Of a stretch of DNA of 64,000 nucleotides, positions 31,182 through 40,585 are shown in pieces. Source of the DNA: Lacinutrix sp. C3R15. GTDB lineage: Bacteria; Bacteroidota; Bacteroidia; Flavobacteriales; Flavobacteriaceae. The stretch lies in NCBI RefSeq assembly GCF_018860825.1, contig NZ_JAHKPZ010000015.1:372001-436000 (forward strand), written 5' to 3'. The translations under genes and the position numbers were made by a program. Every line of letters begins with the position of its first letter. Positions within the stretch are counted from its first letter, which is position 1. The notes under the pieces are model-generated. The model was given only the letters and a program-made list of their open reading frames with translations. It made no database searches and had not been told where the DNA came from.

Positions 31182-32195
31182 TTAAATAATATTTACTTCT
31201 GCTTCTATATTTATATTAAAGATACGATTAATTGTTTGTTGTATTAATTGAGATAGTTTTAGTATCTCTATTCCTTTTGCATCTTTGTAATTTACTAATA
31301 CTAAAGCTTGTTTTTTATGTACGCCATAATTACCAAAACGTTTTCCTTTAAAACCTGCTTTTTCTATAAGCCAACCAGCAGGTATTTTTACAGTTGTGCT
31401 GGAAACTGGATAGTTGGGAATTTCAGGAAAATTTTCTTTTAATTTTTTAAAATCGTTTAAAGAAATTACAGGGTTTTTAAAAAAACTTCCGCTATTTCCT
31501 ATTTCTTTTGGGTTTGGTAATTTACTTTCACGAATTGCAATTACTGCTTTAGAAACGTCTTGAATGGTAGGTTTTTTTACATTCATTCTTTCTAATTCAT
31601 TTGTAATTGCACCATAATTAGTGTGTAATGTATGGTTGTTTTTAGTGAGTTTAAAAGTAACGCTTGTAATTATATATTTTCCTTTTAACTCTTGTTTGAA
31701 AATAGAATTTCTATAGTCAAAATTACAATCTATATTGGTAAATGTCTTGGTTTTTTGACTTGCAATTTCTAAAGCTTCACAAGAAACAAAAGTATCTTTT
31801 AGCTCTATACCATAAGCGCCAATATTTTGTATAGGAGCTGTGCCAACATTTCCAGGGATTAAGGATAGATTTTCTAATCCTCCAAAATCATTTTGTAAAC
31901 ACCATAGTACAAACTCATGCCAGTTTTCGCCAGCTTGGGCTTTTACTAAAACCGATGTTTCCTCTTGGCTAACAATTGTTTTTCCTTTTAATTGAATGTG
32001 CATAACTAAAGCATCAATATCTTTGGTTAGTAGCATATTACTTCCACCACCAAGAATAAACCTTTTAGTATATTCTGGTAGTTGAAGTACGTTTTTTAAG
32101 CTCTCAATAGAGCTTATAGCAACAAAATGCTTCGCTTTAGCATCAATACCAAAAGTATTGTGCTTTTTTAAAGATATGTTATGTTGTATTTGCAC
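31182..32195 (-). CDS. murB: UDP-N-acetylenolpyruvoylglucosamine reductase
   Basis: A 337-residue FAD enzyme that reduces UDP-GlcNAc-enolpyruvate to UDP-MurNAc in peptidoglycan synthesis. Motifs: HNTFGIDAKAKHF at the start, FILGGGSNMLL and SLIPGNVGTAPIQNIGAYG for FAD binding, FDYRNSIFK, the proton donor Ser in NSGSFFKNPVIS and GWLIEKAGFKGKRFGN. Length fits the type I enzyme with the extra loop. The start shares one base with the aminotransferase stop codon, so the two form an operon. Confidence 0.96.
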   Translation of the reverse strand: MQIQHNISLKKHNTFGIDAKAKHFVAISSIESLKNVLQLPEYTKRFILGGGSNMLLTKDIDALVMHIQLKGKTIVSQEETSVLVKAQAGENWHEFVLWCLQNDFGGLENLSLIPGNVGTAPIQNIGAYGIELKDTFVSCEALEIASQKTKTFTNIDCNFDYRNSIFKQELKGKYIITSVTFKLTKNNHTLHTNYGAITNELERMNVKKPTIQDVSKAVIAIRESKLPNPKEIGNSGSFFKNPVISLNDFKKLKENFPEIPNYPVSSTTVKIPAGWLIEKAGFKGKRFGNYGVHKKQALVLVNYKDAKGIEILKLSQLIQQTINRIFNINIEAEVNII

Positions 32196-33385
32196 TAGTC
32201 TTTGTAAACTTTAAGAGCTTCTTTTATAATGTGTACAGCTTTAATTAAGCTTTCCTTTTTAAGTACATAAGCAATACGTATTTGGTTTAAGCCAACTCCA
32301 GGAGTAGAGTAAAAACCACCAGCAGGTGCTACCATAACGGTTTCTCCATCTACGTCAAAATTTTCTAGAAGCCATTGGGCAAATGCATCGCTGTTTTTTA
32401 CAGGTAGTTGTGCAATACAATAAAAAGCTCCTTTAGGTGTTGCTACTTGTACACCTTCTATTTTTTGTAACTCTTCTATTAATATGTTACGTCTTTCTAC
32501 GTATTCTTCAATAACATCATCAAAATAACTTTGTGGTGTGTTTAAAGCTGCTTCACTAGCAATTTGTGCTAAGGTAGGTGGGCTTAGTCTTGCTTGTGCA
32601 AATTTTAAAGCTGTTTGTATTACGGCTTTGTTTTTAGAAACTAAACATCCAATTCTAGCACCACACATGCTATATCTTTTAGAAACAGAATCAATCATTA
32701 TTGCATGTTCTTCTAATCCTTCTTCTTGCATGATAGAGTAGTGCGTATTACCATCATAAGTAAATTCTCTATATACTTCATCGGCAATTAAAAACAAATC
32801 ATGCTTTTTTACAATTGCTGCAAGTTTTTTAATTTCTTCTTTAGAGTATAGGTAACCTGTAGGGTTTCCTGGGTTACAGATAAGTATGGCTTTGGTTTTT
32901 GGTGTTATCAGTTTTTCAAATTCTTCAATTGCTGGTAATGCAAAATTATCTTCAATTTTAGATATTACAGGAACTACTTGTATTCCAGAAGAAGTTGAAA
33001 AACCATTGTAATTTGCATAAAAAGGTTCTGGAATAATAATTTCATCGTCCACATCCATAATGCTTCCAAAGGCAAAAAGCAAGGCTTCACTTCCTCCTGT
33101 GGTTACAATAATGTCTTCATGATTTACATCAATATCTTTATTAGAATAATAGTTAGCTATTTTTTTTCTGTATTCTTCAGAACCTTCAGATCTTGTATAG
33201 GCTAAGACTTCAAGAGAGTGTACTTTAACAGCATCTAAGGCTATTTGAGGTGTCTTGATATCTGGTTGCCCAATATTTAAATAGTATATAGTCTTTCCAT
33301 TTTTAGTAGCTTCCTCTGCAAAAGGAACTAGCTTTCTAATTGGCGATTGTGGCATTAATTGCCCTTTTTTTGAAATTGCTGGCAT
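32195..33385 (-). CDS. PLP-dependent aminotransferase, class I/II (aspartate aminotransferase-like)
   Basis: A 396-residue fold-type I aminotransferase. Landmarks: SPIRKLVPFAEEA, YYLNIGQPDIKTPQ, TTGGSEAL, ICNPGNPTGYLYS, IADEVYREF, the Schiff-base Lys in DSVSKRYSMCGARIG, and an Arg near the end for the substrate carboxylate. Amino donor and acceptor cannot be told; the subgroup includes aspartate and aromatic aminotransferases. Start: ATG 33385 (MPAISKKGQ); an upstream TTG at 33406 coincides with a CAACTTTG box that resembles a -7 element. Operon with murB. Confidence 0.9.
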   Translation of the reverse strand: MPAISKKGQLMPQSPIRKLVPFAEEATKNGKTIYYLNIGQPDIKTPQIALDAVKVHSLEVLAYTRSEGSEEYRKKIANYYSNKDIDVNHEDIIVTTGGSEALLFAFGSIMDVDDEIIIPEPFYANYNGFSTSSGIQVVPVISKIEDNFALPAIEEFEKLITPKTKAILICNPGNPTGYLYSKEEIKKLAAIVKKHDLFLIADEVYREFTYDGNTHYSIMQEEGLEEHAIMIDSVSKRYSMCGARIGCLVSKNKAVIQTALKFAQARLSPPTLAQIASEAALNTPQSYFDDVIEEYVERRNILIEELQKIEGVQVATPKGAFYCIAQLPVKNSDAFAQWLLENFDVDGETVMVAPAGGFYSTPGVGLNQIRIAYVLKKESLIKAVHIIKEALKVYKD

Positions 33386-33504
33386 CTTATATGTATTAAA
33401 GTGCAAAGTTGCGAAAATTAAATCAAATTGTTTTTAAAAAGTAATACTAAATACGGTTTTAAGAAGAAAGATTCGTAAATTGATAGTGACGTTATTTTTT
33501 TAAT

Positions 33505-34842
33505 ATGAAAAGAATCGTTTTTACTTTTATATTGTTATTTGGGATTTGCTTTTATTGTTTATCTCAAGGCACTTTTGTTATTCAAAATAAAAAGAAAACC
33601 GATAAGATAAAGTTTAAATTAATTAATAATTTAGTTGTAATTCCTGTTAAAATTAATGGTGTAGAATTATCTTTTATTTTAGATACAGGAGTAAGTAAAC
33701 CCATTTTGTTTAATATTTTTAATATCAATGAAACGTTAAAGATTAATAATGCGCAAAAGATTGTAATTCGTGGTTTAGGAGAAGGAGAGCCTGTTGAAGC
33801 ATTACGATCTAAAAAGAACATAATAGAAATTGGTGAAGCAGTTAATATTAACCAAGATTTATTTGTAGTGTATAATTCTAAATTAAATTTTGCACCAAAG
33901 TTAGGAATCCCTATTCATGGTATTATTGGGTATGATTTTTTTAAAGATTTAGTTGTTGAAATAAATTATTCTTCAAAATTTATTAAGATTTTTGAAAACG
34001 AAATTTACAAGCAAAAAAAATGCAAAAAATGTGAAATTTTACCTTTGTATTTTTACAATAAAAAACCTTATATAAATGCAGAGGTAACCATTGATGATAA
34101 ACCAATACCTGTTAAATTATTGATAGATTCTGGAGGGAGTGATTCTATTTGGTTGTTTGAAAATACTTCTTTGGGTATACATGCAAATGAAAGATATTTT
34201 ACCGATTTTTTAGGGCATGGATTAAGCGGGAGCGTTTACGGAAAACGCTCTAAAGTAGATGCCTTTACAATACGTGATTTTACCTTGCATAATGCAAATG
34301 TTGCTTTTCCTGATTCTACATCTATTTCTTTTGCAAGAAACCATAAAGATAGAAACGGAAGTCTTGCAGGTAATGTTTTAAAAAGATTTCGTATTGTTTT
34401 TAACTATAAAAAATCTTCTATTCTACTTAAAAAAAGTAAATTTTTTAATGATGATTTTACTTATAATAAAAGCGGAATTGAGTTAGAGCAAAATGGCATT
34501 AGGTTGGTGCGTGAAAAAGATAACTCAAGAAGAATTACCACTTTAGATGATGCTAATGCAATCAATAATGAAGAAACAAGAGTGGTTTATAACGCTAATT
34601 ATAAACTATCTGTAAAACCTGCTTATACCATTGTAGAATTGCGCAAAAACTCTCCTGCAGAAAAAGCAGGTTTGCAAGTAGGTGATATTGTTTTAAAAAT
34701 AAACGGTAAAGAAACGTATAACTTAACACTTCAAAAAAGCACACAGTATTTTTATGAAAAAGAAGGAAAAATAATTAAACTAAAAATAGATAGGTTAGGA
34801 AAAATACTAGATTTTAAATTTACTTTAGAAAGTTTATTTTAA
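33505..34842 (+). CDS. Retropepsin-like aspartyl protease with PDZ domain, secreted
   Basis: A 445-residue protein with a signal peptide (ending CLSQ). It has two aspartic-protease halves: the first catalytic motif LDTGVSKPILF near residue 60 and a second LIDSGGSDSIWLF near residue 210, each followed by a hydrophobic-hydrophobic-Gly turn (GIIGYDFFKD, SLAGNVLKRF). The C-terminal 90 residues form a PDZ domain (AYTIVELRKNSPAEKAGLQ, VGDIVLKING). Proteins of this plan are common in Bacteroidota and are thought to work in the envelope. The substrate is unknown. It is a single gene bounded by a strong terminator. Confidence 0.85.
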   Translation: MKRIVFTFILLFGICFYCLSQGTFVIQNKKKTDKIKFKLINNLVVIPVKINGVELSFILDTGVSKPILFNIFNINETLKINNAQKIVIRGLGEGEPVEALRSKKNIIEIGEAVNINQDLFVVYNSKLNFAPKLGIPIHGIIGYDFFKDLVVEINYSSKFIKIFENEIYKQKKCKKCEILPLYFYNKKPYINAEVTIDDKPIPVKLLIDSGGSDSIWLFENTSLGIHANERYFTDFLGHGLSGSVYGKRSKVDAFTIRDFTLHNANVAFPDSTSISFARNHKDRNGSLAGNVLKRFRIVFNYKKSSILLKKSKFFNDDFTYNKSGIELEQNGIRLVREKDNSRRITTLDDANAINNEETRVVYNANYKLSVKPAYTIVELRKNSPAEKAGLQVGDIVLKINGKETYNLTLQKSTQYFYEKEGKIIKLKIDRLGKILDFKFTLESLF

Positions 34843-34846
34843 TAAA

Positions 34847-34880
34847 AAAGGGTTGTTTACAATAACGTAAACAACCCTTT
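34847..34880. terminator. Bidirectional terminator between convergent genes
   Basis: A perfect 14-bp stem AAAGGGTTGTTTAC/GTAAACAACCCTTT with a 6-base loop. It separates the protease gene and the leftward DUF1573 gene. Confidence 0.85.
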
Positions 34881-34902
34881 GTATTAAATGGTTATGAGTA
34901 AA

Positions 34903-35328
34903 TTAATTTTCCATAACACTTTTTTGTCTTTTTTCAAGAACACTTGTTTTACCAGGATCAATAACCTCTCCTTTAATTTTTAAAGCTACTGTTGGTGTTT
35001 CTGCGTTAGAAAGTACAGTAATTGTTTTTCTAATTGGCATTACACGTTTGGTATCATACTTTACTTGTATTTCTCCGGTTTCACCAGGTAAAATTGGTCC
35101 GTCTGGTTTTTTTGGTACAGTACAACCACAACTAGAAGATACTTTAGAGATAATAAGAGGTGCATCTCCAGTATTAGTAAATTCAAATGTTCTAACACCA
35201 TTAGCTCCTTTCTCTATGGTACCATAGTCTACTGTCGTTTCTTTAAATTCAATTTTTGCTACTTTTTCTTGTGCAGTCATTGAAAAGCTAAATATTCCGA
35301 TAAATAAAATTGTAATTAACTGTTTCAT
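34903..35328 (-). CDS. DUF1573 family secreted protein
   Basis: A 141-residue protein with a signal peptide (residues 1-19). The rest is one DUF1573 immunoglobulin-like domain: KIEFKETTVDYGTIEKG, GVRTFEFTNTGDAPLIIS, SSCGCTVP with the conserved CGC, PILPGETGEIQV and IKGEV. DUF1573 proteins are numerous in Bacteroidota envelopes and their function is not known. Single leftward gene with its own terminator; about 215 bp separate it from the divergent valS promoter region. Confidence 0.88.
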   Translation of the reverse strand: MKQLITILFIGIFSFSMTAQEKVAKIEFKETTVDYGTIEKGANGVRTFEFTNTGDAPLIISKVSSSCGCTVPKKPDGPILPGETGEIQVKYDTKRVMPIRKTITVLSNAETPTVALKIKGEVIDPGKTSVLEKRQKSVMEN

Positions 35329-35539
35329 CTTTTTATAATTTAAATGATTCTTATTGTTAAGTTTATAAACAACTGTAGAGTAGTTGTTTGTGTGGTTTTA
35401 GTTTTTATTGTTATTGTAAATCTAATTACTTTTAATGCATTCTGCAAAAATATTAGTTGTAATACCTAAACTTAATAAAAACATTGTGGTTATAGGTACA
35501 TTAAACAGCATTAATATTTTTCAAAATATAAATTATAAG

Positions 35540-35547
35540 TACTTTTG
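35540..35547 (+). promoter_or_regulatory. -7 promoter box of valS
   Basis: TACTTTTG matches TAnnTTTG. It contains the TTG that would otherwise be taken as the valS start (35545). The expected transcript start lies at about 35551, only a few bases from the ATG of the leader ORF. The rest of the 210-bp intergenic stretch to the left (35329-35539) shows nothing else. Confidence 0.5.
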
Positions 35548-35548
35548 C

Positions 35549-35581
35549 ATGATATTATTCAAAAACTATTCCAAAGTATGA
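35549..35581 (+). CDS. Possible valS leader peptide, 10 codons
   Basis: An ATG two bases after the -7 box opens a frame reading MILFKNYSKV, ending in TGA at 35579-35581. That stop overlaps the valS start ATG (35578-35580) as ATGA, the classical form of translational coupling. The last sense codon is GTA (Val). If the mRNA begins at about this ATG it would be a leaderless leader ORF. A peptide ending in Val right before a valyl-tRNA synthetase is suggestive of regulation by charging, but with only one Val codon chance is possible. Nothing about this peptide is established. Confidence 0.3.
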   Translation: MILFKNYSKV

Positions 35582-38214
35582 ACATTCCATCAAAATATGA
35601 TGCAACTAGTGTAGAAAATAAGTGGTACAGCTACTGGACAGCGCATAATTATTTTCATTCCACACCAGATGAAAGAGAACCATATACCATTGTAATTCCT
35701 CCACCAAACGTAACAGGAGTTTTGCACATGGGACATATGCTTAACAATACTATACAAGATGTTCTTATACGTCGTGCGCGTTTGTTAGGTAAAAATGCTT
35801 GTTGGGTGCCTGGAACAGACCATGCATCTATTGCAACAGAAGCTAAAGTTGTTGCTAAATTGAAGGAGCAAGGAATAGATAAAAACGACCTAACAAGAGA
35901 AGAGTTTTTAGAGCACGCTTGGGAATGGACAGAAGAATATGGAGGTGTAATCTTAGACCAACTTAAAAAGTTAGGATGTTCTTGTGATTGGGACCGAACA
36001 AAGTTTACGATGGATGACGATATGTCTGAAGCTGTAATTAAAGTGTTTGTTGATTTACATGAAAAAGGATTGATATATAGAGGGTACCGAATGGTAAACT
36101 GGGATCCTGAGGCGAAAACAACACTTTCTGATGAAGAAGTAATTCATGAAGAACGACAAGGAAACTTATACTATATCAATTATAAAATTGAAGGAAGTGA
36201 GGACACGCTAACCATTGCAACCACACGTCCTGAAACTATTTTTGGAGATACCGCAATTTGTATTAATCCAGAAGATGAGCGTTTTGCTCACTTACGCGGA
36301 AAAAAAGCCATTGTGCCTATTTGTAATCGCGTTATTCCAATTATTGAAGACGAATATGTAGATGTAGAATTTGGTACAGGTTGCTTAAAAGTAACTCCTG
36401 CTCATGATGAAAATGATAAGAATCTTGGTGATAAACATCAATTAGAAGTTATTGATATCTTTAATGAAGATGCTACTTTAAATAGCTTTGGATTGCAATT
36501 TGAAGGACAAGATCGCTTTGTAGCAAGAAAAACAGTGGCTAAAGAATTAGAAGCTATTGGTGCTTTGGTTAAAACCGAAACACATTTAAATAAAGTTGGT
36601 ACTTCTGAACGTACCAAAGCAGTTATTGAGCCAAGATTAAGTGACCAATGGTTCTTAAAAATGGAAGACCTTGTAAAACCAGCTATTGAAGCTGTTTTAG
36701 GTGAAGATGCCGAGATTAAATTATTTCCAAAGAAATTCGAAAATACCTATCGTCATTGGATGGAGAATATTCGCGATTGGAATATCTCACGTCAATTACT
36801 TTGGGGACAACAAATTCCTGCTTATTTCTATGGCGACGGAAAAGAAGATTTTGTTGTTGCTGAAACCATTGAGAAAGCACTAGAAAAAGCCAAGGCTAAA
36901 ACGAATAATACCACATTAAAATTAACAGACTTACGTCAGGATACCGACGCATTAGATACCTGGTTTAGTTCTTGGTTATGGCCAATGTCTGTTTTTGATG
37001 GTATACGTAACCCAGAAAACGAAGAAATAAAATACTACTATCCAACTAATGATTTAGTAACAGGACCAGATATTTTATTCTTTTGGGTAGCACGTATGAT
37101 TATTGCTGGCTATGAGTACAAAGACCAAAAACCATTTAACAATGTGTATTTAACGGGGTTGGTACGTGATAAACAACGCCGAAAAATGTCTAAATCTTTG
37201 GGGAATTCTCCAGACGCCCTAAAACTTATTGAAGATTACAGTGCAGATGGTGTTCGTGTTGGGTTGTTATTAAGCAGTGCAGCAGGAAACGACTTAATGT
37301 TTGATGAGGCACTTTGCCAACAAGGAAAAGGTTTTGGTAATAAAATATGGAATGCCTTTAACTTAACTAATTTGTGGGAAGTTAGTGATAGTATCGAGCA
37401 GCCAGAATCAAGCAAAATAGCTTTAGAGTGGTATGAAGCGAAGTTTAGTACTGCTTTAGTAGAAATTGAAGATCACTTTAGTAAATACCGTTTAAGTGAT
37501 GCGTTAATGGCAATCTATAAATTAATTTATGATGATTTTTGTGGTTGGCTATTAGAAATTGTAAAACCAGCATACCAACAACCAATAGATGCTGTTACCT
37601 ATAATAAGGTAATGGCTATTTTTGAGGATAACTTAAAAATATTACATCCATTTATGCCTTTCTTAACTGAAGATATCTGGCAATATATTTCTGAAAGAAC
37701 TCCAGAAGAAGCATTGATTATAGCAAAATGGCCAGAAGTAAAACCTGTAAACACAGAAATTATTACCCAATTTGAGTTTGCAGCAGAAGTTATTTCAGGA
37801 ATTAGAACCGTTAGAAAAGAAAAGAATATTGCTTTTAAAGACGCTATAGGTTTTTCGGTTATAAATAATGAAAATTCAAATACAGCATTTGATGCAGTAA
37901 TAGCAAAATTAGGAAACTTAGAAGCTATAGAGTATGTGTCTGAGCCTGTAGATGGAGCTTTAACTTTTAGAGTAAAATCTAACGAGTACTTTATTCCAAT
38001 GGAAGGAGCTATTGATGTAGAAGCAGAAATTAAAAAACTAACAGAAGAGTTAAATTATACCGAAGGATTCTTAAAATCAGTACAAAAGAAACTTTCAAAT
38101 GAGCGTTTTGTTGCAGGAGCTCCAGAGCAAGTAGTTGCAGCAGAAAAGAAAAAAGAAGCAGATGCTTTGGCTAAGATTGAAACCTTAAAAAGCAGCTTAG
38201 CTAGTTTAAAATAA
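35578..38214 (+). CDS. valS: Valyl-tRNA synthetase
   Basis: An 878-residue class I aminoacyl-tRNA synthetase. HIGH-type signature PPPNVTGVLHMGHMLNN near residue 40, KMSKS signature RRKMSKSLGNS near residue 540, an editing domain between them (TTRPETIFGDTA, TPAHDENDKN), the tryptophan-rich WFSSWLWPMSVFD region and a C-terminal coiled-coil arm (YTEGFLKSVQKKLSNERFVA). It charges tRNA-Val and removes mischarged Thr. Start at ATG 35578 (MNIPSKYDATSVENKW), the family N-terminus; the TTG 33 bases upstream is in the promoter box. A terminator follows. Confidence 0.97.
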   Translation: MNIPSKYDATSVENKWYSYWTAHNYFHSTPDEREPYTIVIPPPNVTGVLHMGHMLNNTIQDVLIRRARLLGKNACWVPGTDHASIATEAKVVAKLKEQGIDKNDLTREEFLEHAWEWTEEYGGVILDQLKKLGCSCDWDRTKFTMDDDMSEAVIKVFVDLHEKGLIYRGYRMVNWDPEAKTTLSDEEVIHEERQGNLYYINYKIEGSEDTLTIATTRPETIFGDTAICINPEDERFAHLRGKKAIVPICNRVIPIIEDEYVDVEFGTGCLKVTPAHDENDKNLGDKHQLEVIDIFNEDATLNSFGLQFEGQDRFVARKTVAKELEAIGALVKTETHLNKVGTSERTKAVIEPRLSDQWFLKMEDLVKPAIEAVLGEDAEIKLFPKKFENTYRHWMENIRDWNISRQLLWGQQIPAYFYGDGKEDFVVAETIEKALEKAKAKTNNTTLKLTDLRQDTDALDTWFSSWLWPMSVFDGIRNPENEEIKYYYPTNDLVTGPDILFFWVARMIIAGYEYKDQKPFNNVYLTGLVRDKQRRKMSKSLGNSPDALKLIEDYSADGVRVGLLLSSAAGNDLMFDEALCQQGKGFGNKIWNAFNLTNLWEVSDSIEQPESSKIALEWYEAKFSTALVEIEDHFSKYRLSDALMAIYKLIYDDFCGWLLEIVKPAYQQPIDAVTYNKVMAIFEDNLKILHPFMPFLTEDIWQYISERTPEEALIIAKWPEVKPVNTEIITQFEFAAEVISGIRTVRKEKNIAFKDAIGFSVINNENSNTAFDAVIAKLGNLEAIEYVSEPVDGALTFRVKSNEYFIPMEGAIDVEAEIKKLTEELNYTEGFLKSVQKKLSNERFVAGAPEQVVAAEKKKEADALAKIETLKSSLASLK

Positions 38215-38222
38215 AAAACAAT

Positions 38223-38253
38223 AACCTACAAGGTATACCAAACCTTGTAGGTT
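38223..38253 (+). terminator. Terminator after valS
   Basis: AACCTACAAGGT and ACCTTGTAGGTT form a perfect 12-bp stem with a 7-base loop. Only a short T-rich tail (TGTATTT) follows. Confidence 0.65.
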
Positions 38254-38262
38254 TGTATTTAA

Positions 38263-39066
38263 ATGAACAAAAAAATATACTCCATAATTGCTATTGTAAT
38301 TCTGGTTGCTGTTTATGGGTATGACGCCTACTTTGATCAGCAAGTAGCAGAAAAAACCATTGCGCAAGGAGCAACTGCAAAAAGCAATACCAACGAGTAT
38401 TTTTTACCAACCAGTACAACAGGGCAGGTTGTACATCATGAAGGTTACAGTTTAAGTTATAGTGAAAGCCATGAACAACCAGAATGGGTTGCTTATGAGT
38501 TAAAAAAAACACACTTATCCAATACTAACTTTAAAAGACCCTATTTTGAAATAGATAAGGCTGTAAAAACAGGAGCTGCACATTGGAGAAATTATAAACA
38601 ATCTGGCTATGATCGAGGGCATCTTTGTCCTGCAGGAGATAGAAAATATAGTCAAGAAGCACATGACGAAACTTTTTTAACGAGTAATATTACTCCACAA
38701 AAACATGATTTTAATGCTGGTGTGTGGAACCGATTAGAACAAAAAACACGCTATTGGGCAAGTAAATATGATGGCGTATTTGTAGTTTCTGGCGGAATAT
38801 TAAAAGGAAATTTAAAAACTATTGGTGAAGAAAAAGTATCTGTACCAAACCAGTTTTATAAAGTATTGATAGATGTTAACTCAGGCGAAGCTAAAATGCT
38901 TGCGTTTTTGTTAGATCATAAGGAATCTAAGGAGCCTTTATACAAGTTTGTGGTTTCTGTTGATGAAATTGAAAAACGTACAGGAATTGATTTCTTTTCT
39001 CAATTAGAAGATACTATTGAAGATAGGTTAGAAGCTTCAGCGGTATATAATAATTGGAGTTTTTAA
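38263..39066 (+). CDS. DNA/RNA non-specific endonuclease, membrane-anchored or secreted
   Basis: A 267-residue nuclease of the NUC1/EndoG (beta-beta-alpha metal) family. N-terminal hydrophobic segment (SIIAIVILVAVYGYDAYF) serves as signal or anchor, then RPYFEIDKAVKTGAAHWRNY, the catalytic DRGH motif in GYDRGHLCPAGDRK and the metal-binding Asn in ITPQKHDFNAGVWNRLE. It would degrade DNA and RNA outside the cytoplasm, probably for nutrient use. It stands 49 bp after valS beyond a terminator. Confidence 0.9.
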   Translation: MNKKIYSIIAIVILVAVYGYDAYFDQQVAEKTIAQGATAKSNTNEYFLPTSTTGQVVHHEGYSLSYSESHEQPEWVAYELKKTHLSNTNFKRPYFEIDKAVKTGAAHWRNYKQSGYDRGHLCPAGDRKYSQEAHDETFLTSNITPQKHDFNAGVWNRLEQKTRYWASKYDGVFVVSGGILKGNLKTIGEEKVSVPNQFYKVLIDVNSGEAKMLAFLLDHKESKEPLYKFVVSVDEIEKRTGIDFFSQLEDTIEDRLEASAVYNNWSF

Positions 39067-39103
39067 TAATTCATCTATTATGCTGAGTGCTGTCTAAACC
39101 TCT

Positions 39104-39952
39104 TTATTTTAACTTGCTTAGCATTCCATTCCAACGCAGTTTTCTAATAAATGCACCTTGGTCTTTGGTTACCAGATATTCTGTTTTGTTGTTTTTTGCT
39201 TTAAAATAGCCAGACATATAATCTTTAAATAAAGTAAAACTTCCTTTTTTGTAGGCCAATTTTAATGCAGAAATCAGGGTGATGGTAAAGCCATAACGCA
39301 TTTTATACATAGCTTCACCTTGCATGTGTTTAGAGGCTTTATTGTAGCTAATACCTGTGGGCTTTAAATGTTTTACATGCAGGGTTTTATCGGTAAGTAT
39401 TTGCCAATCGTAATATTTAGATAATAGCTCGTCTACAGTGTCCCAACCCATAGAGGGTTTAAGTTTTCCTATTTGCTCAAAGCACTCTTTTTTATAGGCT
39501 TTTAAAGCACCTCTAATATGGTCTTTTCTAGTTAGGTTTTCTAAAACCCATTGCTTGTTTTTTTCTATATAACAAAATCCTGCAGCCATTCCTAACTTAG
39601 GGTTTGCTTGAAAGTGTTTTGCTAATTGTTCTAAATAGTTTTTAGGAAAGATTAAATCTGCATCAAACTTACAAATTACATCATAATTAGTATCTATAAT
39701 AGTGTAGCCTTTGTAGAATGCATTAATAATTTTAGTTCCTGGTAAATGTTTATTAGATGAGGTGGTGTTTATTAATTTTATATAATGGTGTTTTTTCTGA
39801 AAGTCTTCAACAATACTTTTAGTGTTGTCTGATGAGTTGTCATTAACAACCACAATTTCTTTAGGTTGTAAGGTTTGTTTTACTAAAGAGTGTAAGGTTT
39901 GTGCAATATACTTTTCTTCGTTATGCGCAGGAATGACAATAGAAATATTCAT
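39104..39952 (-). CDS. Family 2 glycosyltransferase
   Basis: A 282-residue GT2 enzyme: SIVIPAHNEEKYIAQTLHSL, VVVNDNSSDNT, CKFDADLIFP (DxD-type) and GWDTVDELLSKY as the acceptor-site region. It has no membrane helices, unlike the GT2 at 28349. Start set at ATG 39952 (MNISIVIPAHNEE); the longer frame (39994) adds 14 residues out of an AT-rich repeat. Upstream on the same strand are a methyltransferase and a ketoacyl synthase III. The group may modify a lipid or glycan, but no product can be named. Confidence 0.88.
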   Translation of the reverse strand: MNISIVIPAHNEEKYIAQTLHSLVKQTLQPKEIVVVNDNSSDNTKSIVEDFQKKHHYIKLINTTSSNKHLPGTKIINAFYKGYTIIDTNYDVICKFDADLIFPKNYLEQLAKHFQANPKLGMAAGFCYIEKNKQWVLENLTRKDHIRGALKAYKKECFEQIGKLKPSMGWDTVDELLSKYYDWQILTDKTLHVKHLKPTGISYNKASKHMQGEAMYKMRYGFTITLISALKLAYKKGSFTLFKDYMSGYFKAKNNKTEYLVTKDQGAFIRKLRWNGMLSKLK

Positions 39953-39970
39953 AAAACAAATTACAATATT

Positions 39971-40028
39971 AAAATTCCAAATTCCAAATTCCAAAACTAT
40001 ACGAGTAAGTTTTAAAATTTGGAATTTT
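39971..40028. repeat. AAATTCC direct repeats with an inverted copy
   Basis: 39971-39996 has AAATTCC three times in tandem, and AAAATTTGGAATTTT (40014-40028) is its inverse, 17 bases later. The two can form a hairpin in the transcript between methyltransferase and glycosyltransferase. Confidence 0.7.
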
Positions 40029-40054
40029 CTTCTTTTTTTGGATTAGGATATAGG

Positions 40055-40579
40055 TTAATTAATTTTTTCAGCATACACTATATAATACCTTGGTGTAAAC
40101 CAACGTAAAATAGGCCTAATGCCAATTTTTTTGGTAGGATTGGTCCATTTTTGTCTGTCTATAATTTTCCACCCTGTTTTTTCTAGTAACCAATCTAATT
40201 GCCAATCTTCAAACTCGTGATAGTGTCTATCCCATGGATCTGTTTTGCTTCGGTATGCCGAAGAAAACCATAATCTAAGAGGAACACTAATTACTAGTTT
40301 TTTGGCTTTAATGCTTTGTAAAACGGTAAAAGGAGAGAGTAGGTGCTCAAAAATTTCAAAAGCAGTAACTACTTCAGCATCCGAATTTTTTATAGTTGAA
40401 GTATCTAAATCTAAATCTTCTCCTTTGGTGTTTGTAACCAAATAATTGTTGCTTTTTAAAATTTTAGTAAACGGATTTTCTACACCTAAATCTAAAATAG
40501 ACTGTGATTTAGAAATGTGTTTTTCTAAAAATTGATAGGTAAGCTTATATCTTTTATGCGGAAATGATTGTTCGTACAT
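40055..40579 (-). CDS. Small class I SAM-dependent methyltransferase
   Basis: A 174-residue methyltransferase: motif I ILDLGVENPFTKIL (a divergent form with few glycines), then GEDLDLDTSTI, AFEIFEHLLSPFTVLQ and VISVPLRLWF. The DPWDRHYHEFEDWQLDWLLEKTGW block is typical of methyltransferases linked to glycosyltransferases in Bacteroidota. No membrane or signal segment is present. It is near the GT2 downstream and 49 bp after the ketoacyl synthase upstream. The substrate is not known. Confidence 0.8.
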   Translation of the reverse strand: MYEQSFPHKRYKLTYQFLEKHISKSQSILDLGVENPFTKILKSNNYLVTNTKGEDLDLDTSTIKNSDAEVVTAFEIFEHLLSPFTVLQSIKAKKLVISVPLRLWFSSAYRSKTDPWDRHYHEFEDWQLDWLLEKTGWKIIDRQKWTNPTKKIGIRPILRWFTPRYYIVYAEKIN

Positions 40580-40585
40580 ATTTAT

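Noticed and set aside
35545-35577. Extended valS N-terminus from TTG 35545
   Set aside because: The TTG is the end of the -7 box; the family N-terminus begins at ATG 35578.
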